DNA of 64,000 bases. It comes from Fontibacillus panacisegetis (lineage in GTDB: Bacteria > Bacillota > Bacilli > Paenibacillales > Paenibacillaceae). Positions within the stretch are counted from its first letter, which is position 1. Every line of letters starts with the position of its first letter. The notes beneath the pieces are model-generated. The model did no database searches. It was not told the origin of the DNA and saw only the letters and a program-made list of their open reading frames with translations. The stretch lies in assembly GCF_900102215.1 (NCBI RefSeq), contig NZ_FNBG01000012.1:62001-126000 (forward strand). The letters run 5' to 3'. The translations under genes were made by a program, and so were the position numbers. Shown here in pieces: positions 40,500 through 48,911 of this stretch.

Positions 40500-43196
40500 A
40501 TGCAACTGAATGTAGTTTATCACCGACCCAAACAGAACTGGTCATACGCTTACGATCATGAAACTGTTCACATTCGTCTACGCACCAAACGGGACGATAT
40601 GGAGAGAGTAACGCTGGCGGCTGCGGACAAATACAGTTTTGATGAAACCCTGAACACGATCCCTATGGTCAAATTCACCTCGGACGAGTTTTTTGATTAT
40701 TGGGAAGCTTCCGCCAAGCCGCCGTTCCGCCGCTTGCAGTATTATTTTATTTTGCAGTCCGGCAGCATAACCGTCTATATGACGGAAAAGGGCTTTACAG
40801 AGGTTAAGCCGGAGGAGCCTGCGGGATTGTTCGAATTTCCCTTTATCCACGCCATAGATGTCTTCTCTCCGCCGCCATGGGTAAAGGATGCGATTTTTTA
40901 TCAAATATTCCCGGACAGATTCGCGAACGGAGATCCCTCCCTCAACCCTGAAAATGTAACGCCCTGGGGTGAAGAGCCCACTTCCACGAATGTCTTCGGC
41001 GGAGATCTGCAAGGAATCATCGACCATCTGGAACACTTGGTAAGGCTGGGAGTGAATGCGATATATTTTACTCCGTTATTCGAGGCAAACAGCAGCCATA
41101 AATACGATACCCGGAATTATATGAGGGTTGATCCTCATTTTGGTAACAACAATAAACTGAAGGAACTGGTTGCCCAATGCCATGCGAGGGGCATCCGGGT
41201 GCTTCTGGATGCGGTGTTCAATCAATGCGGCGACAGCTTCGAGCCTTTCCTCGATGTAAAAAAGAACGGCGCCGAATCGCGTTTTGCGAACTGGTTCCAT
41301 ATCAGAGAATTTCCGCTGGAAGTGAAAGGACGGATTCCGAATTACGATACTCTTGCATTCATACCCACTATGCCGAAGCTGAATACCGAGTATTCCGAAG
41401 TTAAGGAATATTTACTGGGAGTAGCCCGCTATTGGATCGATGAAATTGGGATTGACGGCTGGCGGCTGGATGTGGCTAATGAGGTTGATCATGCTTTCTG
41501 GCGGGATTTCCGCAAAGTGGTAAAGAAGGCCAATCCGGAGGCTTATATTCTGGGGGATATGGGAAATGATGCTATCATGTGGCTGCAGGGAGACCAATTC
41601 GATGCCACAATGAACTATCCGGTAACCGGCGCTATTGTAGACTTCTTCGCAAGAAGTCTTACGGATGGAAAACAGTTTGCCGACGCCATCGGCAAGCAGC
41701 TTGGCAATTACCAGCGGCAGGTACAGGAGGCGGCGTTCAATCTGCTGGACAGCCATGATACGGCCCGACTTCTGACCATCTGCGGCGGAGACAAAAACCG
41801 GATGAGGCTGGCGGCCGTCTTCCAGTTTACATTTACCGGCGCTCCGTGTATCTATTATGGCGACGAGGTCGGCCTTGACGGGGGCAACGAACCGGAATGC
41901 CGCAAATGTATGGTGTGGGATGAAAATAAGCAGGACCTGTTCTTATTCGCCTTTTATCAAGGTCTGATCACGCTGCGTAAGCAATATGCCTCGCTGCGGA
42001 CGGGGCATCTCCGATTTCGCTATGCACAGCCCGGTGACTGCGGGCTGGCTTACGAGCGTTGGGACGACGATTCCCGTTTTTACGTGCTGATGAACGCCCA
42101 AGAATTGGCGGGCTCCATTACCTTGCCGATTCCGCAGGGCCGCTGGTCGGATGCCATCACAGGTGAACAAATGGACATATCCGAAGAGGAATCCACCTTC
42201 CATTTGCCTCCCTTCGGATACAAGATTCTTAAGCTCTCCGCGAGAAAATATGCTCCTATGCTGGAGGATCTGGAACGGCATTTTAACGACAGTGTAGAAG
42301 ATGTTCGAAGCCTGCAATCCGGATGGGCCGGGGAAGTATTGTCCGTCCGGCTGCATAACCAACAGCGCAGGCTCGTTGTCAAAACCTACGGCAGTGCGGA
42401 GAACGGAATAAATCATTTGCAGCGAGAGTGGCAGGCGCTGTGTTTTCTGCAAGAAGCCGCTTATCCGGTTCCTGAGCCGATTATGAGACAAAGTGGGGAA
42501 CCTGCTCCCTATATTGTCATGCAGGAGATCAATGGCGACACCTTCTGGAACCGGTACATGCAGACTTCCAGCAGCAAGCGGTCAGCGCTGTTATCACAAT
42601 TTGTCCAGCTTTTTCACCGTCTTCATACGCTGGATATCGAGATTGCCGGAGAAGGCGTGACGGAAAATTCCACTGCATTTTTTCTCGAGAATGAGCTTGA
42701 CCGAATGAACCGGCTTCTGACAGAGTACGGTTTGACGGGCTTCACCTCAGCTATGTCCTGGCTTCAGCAGGAACGCCACAAGGTGATAAACAAAGCCTTG
42801 TCGGTGATTCACCGGGATTATCATCCGTGGAACGTGCTTATAGATATAAACGAGCAGTGCTTCGTCATCGATCTGCTGTGGGGAATAGGCGATTTCAGGT
42901 ATGATGTGGCCTGGACATACACATTAATGGAGAGAGGCGGCTTTGCGGACTTTGCCGAAGAAGTACTGGCAATGTACGAGGAATATAACGGGGCTGCTGT
43001 CACAAATTTCGAATATTTCAAGGTGCTGGCGACTCTGGGCTGGCTGCTGAATATCGCAGTATCTCTCAAGACCGGGTCAAGCGTAAACGAGGCCCGCAAA
43101 CATGAATTTGAGGATTTTGTCCTGCCGCTTGTGGATAAGGGATTGGCGTTCGTACAGAAGGCAACCGGCATAACAATCTATATAACGCCGTTATAA
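40500..43196 (+). CDS. GH13 neopullulanase-like protein fused to an APH-fold kinase domain (898 aa)
   Basis: Residues ~1-120 form a CBM34-like beta domain. Residues ~125-585 form a GH13_20-like barrel (WVKDAIFYQIFPDRFANGDP; GWRLDVANEV with nucleophile D324; LLDSHDTAR with D420). The acid/base position expected in GExWHDA reads GDMGNDA, so the Glu is Asp (D353). Residues ~600-885 are an aminoglycoside-phosphotransferase-fold domain with a Lys-bearing strand (RRLVVKTYG), catalytic loop HRDYHPWN (D773, N778) and metal site VIDLLWGIGDFRYDVAW (D791). No signal peptide, so cytoplasmic. GGAGGG precedes the ATG and the gene is monocistronic. The layout recalls the actinobacterial trehalose synthase-maltokinase fusion, so a maltodextrin-linked kinase is a reasonable guess, but the phosphoryl acceptor is unknown. 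Confidence 0.9.
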   Translation: MQLNVVYHRPKQNWSYAYDHETVHIRLRTKRDDMERVTLAAADKYSFDETLNTIPMVKFTSDEFFDYWEASAKPPFRRLQYYFILQSGSITVYMTEKGFTEVKPEEPAGLFEFPFIHAIDVFSPPPWVKDAIFYQIFPDRFANGDPSLNPENVTPWGEEPTSTNVFGGDLQGIIDHLEHLVRLGVNAIYFTPLFEANSSHKYDTRNYMRVDPHFGNNNKLKELVAQCHARGIRVLLDAVFNQCGDSFEPFLDVKKNGAESRFANWFHIREFPLEVKGRIPNYDTLAFIPTMPKLNTEYSEVKEYLLGVARYWIDEIGIDGWRLDVANEVDHAFWRDFRKVVKKANPEAYILGDMGNDAIMWLQGDQFDATMNYPVTGAIVDFFARSLTDGKQFADAIGKQLGNYQRQVQEAAFNLLDSHDTARLLTICGGDKNRMRLAAVFQFTFTGAPCIYYGDEVGLDGGNEPECRKCMVWDENKQDLFLFAFYQGLITLRKQYASLRTGHLRFRYAQPGDCGLAYERWDDDSRFYVLMNAQELAGSITLPIPQGRWSDAITGEQMDISEEESTFHLPPFGYKILKLSARKYAPMLEDLERHFNDSVEDVRSLQSGWAGEVLSVRLHNQQRRLVVKTYGSAENGINHLQREWQALCFLQEAAYPVPEPIMRQSGEPAPYIVMQEINGDTFWNRYMQTSSSKRSALLSQFVQLFHRLHTLDIEIAGEGVTENSTAFFLENELDRMNRLLTEYGLTGFTSAMSWLQQERHKVINKALSVIHRDYHPWNVLIDINEQCFVIDLLWGIGDFRYDVAWTYTLMERGGFADFAEEVLAMYEEYNGAAVTNFEYFKVLATLGWLLNIAVSLKTGSSVNEARKHEFEDFVLPLVDKGLAFVQKATGITIYITPL

Positions 43197-43310
43197 ATGG
43201 TTATTCTGCCACGTTATGAAATTCATTAAATCGGAAAAAGTATTTCAAAATTTTATTATTAAAACCAATCATTTATAATGGATTTATTCAGTTTGAAGGG
43301 AGAAATGAAT

Positions 43311-43889
43311 ATGACAACGAGTCCCATCAGCGGTGAAAAGGAGTTATCTCCGGAACAACATGAGGAAATACTCAAAGCATTGAAAGCACGTTTTGAGAAA
43401 AACATGAACCGCCATCAAGAATTTGAATGGGCTAGTGTACAAGCAAAGCTCGAAGCTCACGCAGAAAAATTATGGTCGCTCCATGAAATGGAGAGAACTG
43501 GCGGCGAACCGGATGTTGTTGGTCATGACAATATGACGGACGAGTACATTTTTTGCGATTGTTCAGCGGAAAGTCCTAAGGGACGCAGAAGTGTTTGTTA
43601 CGACCGTGAAGCGCTGGAGTCACGGAAAGAGCATAAGCCGCAAAATAATGCGATAGACATGGCAGCTGCCATGGGGATTGAGCTTTTAACAGAGGAGCAA
43701 TACCGGGAGCTACAGAAACTAGGAAACTTCGATTTGAAAACTTCGAGCTGGGTGGAAACACCCGCTAATATTAGAAAACTCGGCGGGGCTATCTTTTGCG
43801 ATCGTCGCTACGACACTGTCTTCATGTACCACAATGGAGCAGAATCCTATTATGCTGCCAGAGGATTCCGTGGCTCGATAAGGGTCTAA
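43311..43889 (+). CDS. DUF4256 family protein (192 aa)
   Basis: The family pattern is clear: LKARFEKNMNRHQEFEWASV, MERTGGEPDVVG, YIFCDCSAESPKGRRSVCYD, AMGIELLTEEQYRELQ, and FMYHNGAESYYAARGFRGSI at the end. A soluble protein of unknown function, common in Bacillota. ATG at 43311 is used because GGGAG lies 8 bases upstream; the frame is open from 43278. A TATAAT box is at about 43272. A terminator follows at 43991. Confidence 0.9.
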   Translation: MTTSPISGEKELSPEQHEEILKALKARFEKNMNRHQEFEWASVQAKLEAHAEKLWSLHEMERTGGEPDVVGHDNMTDEYIFCDCSAESPKGRRSVCYDREALESRKEHKPQNNAIDMAAAMGIELLTEEQYRELQKLGNFDLKTSSWVETPANIRKLGGAIFCDRRYDTVFMYHNGAESYYAARGFRGSIRV

Positions 43890-43990
43890 ATACAGGCGGA
43901 AGCTGGCTACCGCTTAATTCAAAGGCGAATTACCACATGTGGAGAGATTGTGTTGTCGGTGAGAATTGTAATTGAAGAGAAGTATGTTAA

Positions 43991-44014
43991 AAGCCCTTCT
44001 AGCGAAGGGTTTTT
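43991..44014 (+). terminator. Rho-independent terminator
   Basis: CCCTTC-TAGC-GAAGGG followed by TTTTT. Confidence 0.85.
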
Positions 44015-44068
44015 ATATCGTTTATACTGATAAAGCCAATTTACTTCTTAGGAGATGTTTGACGAACC

Positions 44069-45235
44069 ATGAAGAAGAAAGAAGTCGCGCATATACGCAA
44101 GCAATTCAAGCTGGATCACGATTTGATGAATATTTACGATATTCTCAACGTGTATATTATGAAGGAAAGCAACGAGATTTATCATTGGGAACGACAGCCG
44201 TTTGCTTTGGTGGACAGAGAAAAGCAGGAGCTGCATATGGGCAATTTCAAAAAACTGCTGACCGGCGAACTGGATCAGAAGCTGTTCGAGTTGAAGTTTC
44301 TGGAGGAAGCGGAGGAACCAACGAAGGTGCTGCTTCACCAAGCTTTGGTGACAGGCGATGCTGACGAATGGCAGGATCTGATGCTGCTGTTGGTGGAGAA
44401 AATGCTGGCGGATGCAAAGTATGAACGGGATACGGTGGTCACGTTCGTCCGCGGACAGTACTTCCGACCAACCAAGGACAGGAATGAAGAAGCCGAAGAG
44501 ACCGGGAAGGATGAGCTGTTTGCGCATCCGTTCATTCTAAGCAGCGTGAATTCCACAGAGCAGCAGCGGAAAACTCTTTTGTTTGATTATGTAGAGAGAG
44601 AATTTAAGTACAATGTCATTGTAGATCCGATTATTAAGTTAAGCTCGCCGGAGCAAGGTTTCTTTTATCCCAGTGTGACGGATAACCATTCCGATGTGAA
44701 TCGGATTCTGTATTGTACCGGGAAAGCGAATGAACCGAATCAGCATTTTATCTCGGAGGTCTTGAATGCCGAAAGGTCCGTGACGGCACAGGAAGAGAGA
44801 GCTATCTTCGAAGACATCGTTAAGGAAGTGGCGGGCGAACAACTCGATACGGCTGTCCTCGCAAATGTGTACGAGGAAATCCACCGAGTGATTGAAACCA
44901 CCGAGAAGGAGGAAGAGCCTCCGACGCTGGACTATACAGATGTGGAACGCATGCTGACGGTGAGCGGTGTAGAGAACGTGACGAAGGAAAAAGTGGAACG
45001 GGCGTTTCAAACGATCGTCGACGATAAGAACTATGAAATGAAGGCTAGCAGCGTTATCCCGAAATTTAATTCAAAATCGATCAAGATTGATACAAAGATA
45101 GCCACGATTTCAGTCAGCCCGCAGGATTTAAAGCATGTGAAGCAGGTGAATTATCAAGGGAGACGATGCATCCTGATTGAGGTCGATGAAGATGTTGTGA
45201 TTGAGGGATTTACGCTCAATACAGAGACGTTATAG
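44069..45235 (+). CDS. DUF4317 family protein (388 aa)
   Basis: The start (MKKKEVAHIRKQFKLDHDLM), the central FYPSVTDNHSDVNRILYCTG and the C-terminal VSVSPQDLKHVK-type segment fit DUF4317, a family of ~380-430-residue soluble proteins in Bacillota with no known function. The protein is Glu-rich and largely helical. No membrane segment or signal. GGAGATG lies upstream of the ATG. It stands alone upstream of the Wadjet-like operon; a link to that operon is not supported by spacing. Confidence 0.85.
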   Translation: MKKKEVAHIRKQFKLDHDLMNIYDILNVYIMKESNEIYHWERQPFALVDREKQELHMGNFKKLLTGELDQKLFELKFLEEAEEPTKVLLHQALVTGDADEWQDLMLLLVEKMLADAKYERDTVVTFVRGQYFRPTKDRNEEAEETGKDELFAHPFILSSVNSTEQQRKTLLFDYVEREFKYNVIVDPIIKLSSPEQGFFYPSVTDNHSDVNRILYCTGKANEPNQHFISEVLNAERSVTAQEERAIFEDIVKEVAGEQLDTAVLANVYEEIHRVIETTEKEEEPPTLDYTDVERMLTVSGVENVTKEKVERAFQTIVDDKNYEMKASSVIPKFNSKSIKIDTKIATISVSPQDLKHVKQVNYQGRRCILIEVDEDVVIEGFTLNTETL

Positions 45236-45255
45236 ACTCGTTTGACAGGTAAAAG

Positions 45256-45345
45256 GTGACATACGCTGAAGTCCCTCTTGAAAGCCTTAATGAACTAAAA
45301 GACGCAGGCATATTCACGGACAAGAAGAAGATTAACGCGTTATGA
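45256..45345 (+). pseudogene. Short C-terminal fragment, SHOCT-like
   Basis: A 29-residue frame reads MTYAEVPLESLNELKDAGIF and ends TDKKKINAL. The LxELKDAGIFTDxxxxxA pattern resembles the short C-terminal SHOCT domain. Probably the tail of a lost gene. Confidence 0.35.
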
Positions 45346-45350
45346 TGGTT

Positions 45351-45379
45351 AAGACGATCTAAAGGTCGTCTTTTTTTTG
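45351..45379 (+). terminator. Rho-independent terminator before the Wadjet-like operon
   Basis: AAGACGA (45351-45357) pairs with TCGTCTT (45366-45372), followed by a long T run. Confidence 0.85.
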
Positions 45380-45470
45380 ATTTATTTCACAATATCATTA
45401 AAACGGCAGATCATAATGCTTCTATGCTAAAATACTTGTAATTACGATGACTTCAGGAAGGTTGATTCTT

Positions 45471-46784
45471 ATGGAAGACAACAACATCCTTCAATATATT
45501 AAAAGATACATTTTAAAAAGTGGAGAGCAGTTGGATATAAATTATTGTACAGCTTCTCTATCATCTACCATCATAGATATTGTTATTGTGAAGCAAACAG
45601 CACGTACCTTTCGCAAGGTTGGGTTATTAACGTTGTCAGTTGATATGCAACCACAGCATGAAGATTTGCCTGATCCATCATTGTTAAAATGGACACTTCA
45701 TAAACGAGTTGTGCTTCAAGATGAAGCTCAAGCATTTGATTGGCTGAGCCAAGGATGGATTATAAAGGAGATGCGCTTTAAACAGGACGAGAAAACAATA
45801 GATCGTGCATTTTATCGGATGGGATATCGTTTATTCTCCTATCTTCAGCATCAAGAGGTGGAAGAAAGACAGAGTACGATGAATCAGCTTCATGACTATC
45901 AAGTGAAAGCAATCCAATTGATAGAAAAGCTATCTGCTCATAATCATACAGATCGTATCGTTCAATTATCATCTCTACTTCATAGGATTACTGTAACCAG
46001 TCATTGGAGAATAGAGGATATGGAAGTGTCAAATTGGTTTCCAATGAGTTGGGGAACAGTGAAAAGAATCCGATATCTGGTGTTCGCACTAGCATTAATC
46101 GATATATCCTGTAACGAAGAATTATTTGATTGGAAAGAGATTGGTGCCAGATACTATGGAGAGATAGGTGGTTCCAAGACATTCGATTCAGATAAAGAGG
46201 AATTTATCAATTTATTAGAGGAATGGACAGGTAAGCCAGTGTCTACGATTGGAATGGTTAGTCTGGGCAAAATAACGCCATTATTTTTTGCAGGGAATCT
46301 GATTGGAGAGTGGTCGAATTATCGCCCAGGTCCTGTACATGCTCTAACAGATTTGTCCATTGCGCAAGATCATTACCGAACAGATGCACAGATACTGTGG
46401 TTAGTAGAGAATCGGGCAATCTTGACACGTATTGCTGCTGAGAACAATTTTATTCAGGATACAGGATCACTCGTTGTATGTGTCGATGGTCATCTGAGAA
46501 GTTCGCATAAACATTTTATCCAAGATGTGATTCATAACAGCGATATTCAACAAGTACTGTTATGGAGTGATTATGACGCAGACGGACTCCTTATTGCTCA
46601 TGAAATGATGAAGACAGTTTCTGAATATAAACTCATCTTGAAATGGATCAGCCATGATCATCAGGTGATTGGAAGCTGGTCAGTCTATGAGCAGTATATG
46701 AAGGAACTGCTTCAAAAGAAACGACTTGAGCAAGAGCAAGTGTTAGGGAGGTCAGAGGATTGGAGAAGATGGATCAACCTTTAA
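45471..46784 (+). CDS. jetD: JetD-like nuclease subunit of a Wadjet-type SMC defence system (437 aa)
   Basis: The C-terminal third carries a Toprim-like fold: the catalytic Glu in LWLVENRAILTR (E313 region) and the acidic triad in LLWSDYDADGLLIAHEM (D367, D369, D371 region), as in JetD subunits that cleave plasmid DNA after loop extrusion by the SMC motor. The N-terminal two thirds are helical and would bind DNA and partners. ATG 45471 is chosen for its AGGAAGG site 9 bases upstream. It overlaps the JetA-like gene. In many Wadjet loci jetD is last; here it is first. Confidence 0.82.
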   Translation: MEDNNILQYIKRYILKSGEQLDINYCTASLSSTIIDIVIVKQTARTFRKVGLLTLSVDMQPQHEDLPDPSLLKWTLHKRVVLQDEAQAFDWLSQGWIIKEMRFKQDEKTIDRAFYRMGYRLFSYLQHQEVEERQSTMNQLHDYQVKAIQLIEKLSAHNHTDRIVQLSSLLHRITVTSHWRIEDMEVSNWFPMSWGTVKRIRYLVFALALIDISCNEELFDWKEIGARYYGEIGGSKTFDSDKEEFINLLEEWTGKPVSTIGMVSLGKITPLFFAGNLIGEWSNYRPGPVHALTDLSIAQDHYRTDAQILWLVENRAILTRIAAENNFIQDTGSLVVCVDGHLRSSHKHFIQDVIHNSDIQQVLLWSDYDADGLLIAHEMMKTVSEYKLILKWISHDHQVIGSWSVYEQYMKELLQKKRLEQEQVLGRSEDWRRWINL

Positions 46785-48238
46785 TATCCATATTTCATAA
46801 CAGTGAATCTTCACCGGAAATGCATCAATCGATGAGGGATATAGCTTATTTGGTAGGCGTTCTAAGTGACCTCGGGTCTCTGCAGATGTTTCAAACACCT
46901 GCAGAAATCTTGAGATTTCTAAGAATTATTCAAATGATTAATGAAGAATCACTTGGACTCGATGAACCGATCGAGAATGCAGATACGCTTTTTTATCGAT
47001 ATCGCAATCGGTATGTAGATACAGAGCCGCCGAGCAGGAAGAAGGTCGAGCAGGTTGTCGGTGTACTGGTTAAATACAATTGGATATCTAGGCAGTCAAG
47101 ACAAATAAAGATGCGGGATGTCGGCAAGCGGATGATGGATGCGCTCATTCGATTGGCCAATGACTCGTTGGCTTACTACATGAATGATGATATTGGCCGC
47201 TCGCTGTTTCAAGCAAGGCGAGATGCTGAACTGAGTGAAGCTTATGATGATCGTGGCATCTCCGGCGGAAATAAGATTGCAAGCATGATCCGCAACGTGG
47301 AGAATGCGATTCAATTAATGAAAGAACGCGAGCTTGAGATGCTCGCTGACCGTAATGCACTTCCACAGTTAGAGATCATTCATCAACTGATGCAGGAGCT
47401 CGAGATCAAGTTGACAGAGCGGTTTCGCCAGTTTCAGACGCTGGAAGAGAGTTTGGTGCTAAGTGATTTGATGCAGCAAGGGACAGGAGCATTGGCGGAA
47501 GGTACAAACTTAAGTATCGGGATGATTCATAAATATTTGAAGTTTACGACGATGCAGCAAACGGTGCTCTCTTCTTCGATTCAACCTGAGAAGGTGAGAA
47601 CGTTTATTATGAATATGTTTGATCCCCCTCTTGAATCGGATATTCCTAATGCGTATCAGATTCTGAGCTTTATGGAGCAGGATCAGTATGAAGGTGAGGC
47701 GATAGACGGCTTATGGATACCAGTTAAGTTTGCAGCACCTATATCTGCAGAAGCGATCCAAGATGCAGTACATTATCTGGAGACATATGAGCCTTTAATA
47801 GATCGGATTACAGAAAGTGAAACAGAAGAGTTATATGAGGAAGAGAAAGTATCAATAGATCAGTTAGATGAGTTGATGGGTGAGTCACAATGGTTGTTAA
47901 CGAAATCGATGATCCAAACGGATGCGATTGAAACTTATATGGAAGAAATTGAAGAGGCGCCAATTGAGCAAGTGATGATCGAAGCTACTTCGGCGGAATG
48001 GGCAGATGCGATCAACTCATTGACAGCTATAGCCGCTCTTGTTGGAAGTAAGAAGTTGTCAATCGAGCAAGTACAGCATGGACAAGCAGAGAAACAATTA
48101 GAATACACTAAAAGGTGGGACTGGATGACATCAGAAGATCAACAGCATATGTTGCACAATCGCAGTTTGACAAAGCGAGATAGGTTGATAGATTCAGCGG
48201 ACTCTGACCGAAATATAGGAGATGATTACGATGTCTGA
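46760..48238 (+). CDS. jetA: JetA-like (kleisin-type) subunit of the Wadjet-type system (492 aa)
   Basis: Position, length and pattern fit JetA/MukF-like kleisins: an N-terminal winged-helix region (~25-130: VVGVLVKYNWISRQSRQIKM), a helical middle (~150-260) and a Glu-rich C-terminal segment expected to bind the SMC head. TTG at 46760 has GGGAGG 8 bases upstream and overlaps jetD by 25 bases; an in-frame ATG follows three codons later. Its end overlaps the JetB-like gene by 8 bases. From remembered family sizes it looks closest to the type III JetA group; this typing is uncertain. Confidence 0.75.
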   Translation: MEKMDQPLISIFHNSESSPEMHQSMRDIAYLVGVLSDLGSLQMFQTPAEILRFLRIIQMINEESLGLDEPIENADTLFYRYRNRYVDTEPPSRKKVEQVVGVLVKYNWISRQSRQIKMRDVGKRMMDALIRLANDSLAYYMNDDIGRSLFQARRDAELSEAYDDRGISGGNKIASMIRNVENAIQLMKERELEMLADRNALPQLEIIHQLMQELEIKLTERFRQFQTLEESLVLSDLMQQGTGALAEGTNLSIGMIHKYLKFTTMQQTVLSSSIQPEKVRTFIMNMFDPPLESDIPNAYQILSFMEQDQYEGEAIDGLWIPVKFAAPISAEAIQDAVHYLETYEPLIDRITESETEELYEEEKVSIDQLDELMGESQWLLTKSMIQTDAIETYMEEIEEAPIEQVMIEATSAEWADAINSLTAIAALVGSKKLSIEQVQHGQAEKQLEYTKRWDWMTSEDQQHMLHNRSLTKRDRLIDSADSDRNIGDDYDV

Positions 48239-48908
48239 ACAACAGGAGCACACTGAACCGAATGTTCACCCGTTGAATGTGATGCAATCCTTGAAAGGAA
48301 TTCTAACAGAAAAAGAAGAATTGGCATTTATGAACATTTTATTCTCCTCCTCAGCGTCCCTGCGGGCAGGCAATTTCGGTCTCTCTAGAAAAGAGGTTGA
48401 GAAGCAGCTTCGGATTGAGCAGGATGAGCAGTTCTATTCGTTCTTGCAGCGAGTGAACCAAGCCTTAAGTCGATATTTTCAGGTGATCTATGATGAGAAG
48501 CGAGATCAGGTTATTGTCATGATGCGCGTCCCCGCGCGTGCTGCCCGAAGTACGTTATCTAAGGAGAGCCTTGCGATTCTACTGTTTATGTTCTATCAAC
48601 AGGAAGTGCTGCAGCATGAGTTTACGCTCTTTGATCAGTTGTTGAGTGCCTTTGGCCATGAAACGACGAAAGCGAACCAACGGATATTGGTTAATATTGA
48701 TCAGTTACGTAGAATCGGATCGCTGGAGGAGTATGATACCAACTCTCCGGAAAAAGCGTATCAGTTGACTGCGATTGGAGTAAATATATTTTCAGATTCT
48801 TTTTTACGTCGTACAGTGGAATTCAGTCAATCTCATCAGTTAAATAAGGAAGAAGTGTTAAAGTTCTTCAAGCGATATAATCTGTATCAGGAAGGATCTG
48901 ATCAATAG
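48231..48908 (+). CDS. jetB: JetB-like (KITE/MukE-type) subunit of the Wadjet-type system (225 aa)
   Basis: A small winged-helix protein of the size expected for the KITE subunit that bridges the kleisin, with helices around ESLAILLFMFYQQEVLQHEF and a C-terminal wing (SLEEYDTNSPEKAYQLTAIG). ATG 48231 is preferred over 48222 because GGAG abuts the earlier codon. It overlaps jetA and ends 3 bases before jetC, giving a tightly coupled operon. Confidence 0.75.
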   Translation: MSEQQEHTEPNVHPLNVMQSLKGILTEKEELAFMNILFSSSASLRAGNFGLSRKEVEKQLRIEQDEQFYSFLQRVNQALSRYFQVIYDEKRDQVIVMMRVPARAARSTLSKESLAILLFMFYQQEVLQHEFTLFDQLLSAFGHETTKANQRILVNIDQLRRIGSLEEYDTNSPEKAYQLTAIGVNIFSDSFLRRTVEFSQSHQLNKEEVLKFFKRYNLYQEGSDQ

Positions 48909-48911
48909 CTT

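Noticed and set aside
40500..43196. Sequencing fusion of two separate genes
   Set aside because: The junction region (about 42240-42330) is in frame with no stop, no internal ribosome site and a natural linker, so a genuine single protein is more likely.
43972..44364. 130-aa plus-strand frame
   Set aside because: It overlaps the start of the DUF4317 gene in another frame and passes through a terminator hairpin; low-complexity Gly/Ser tail.
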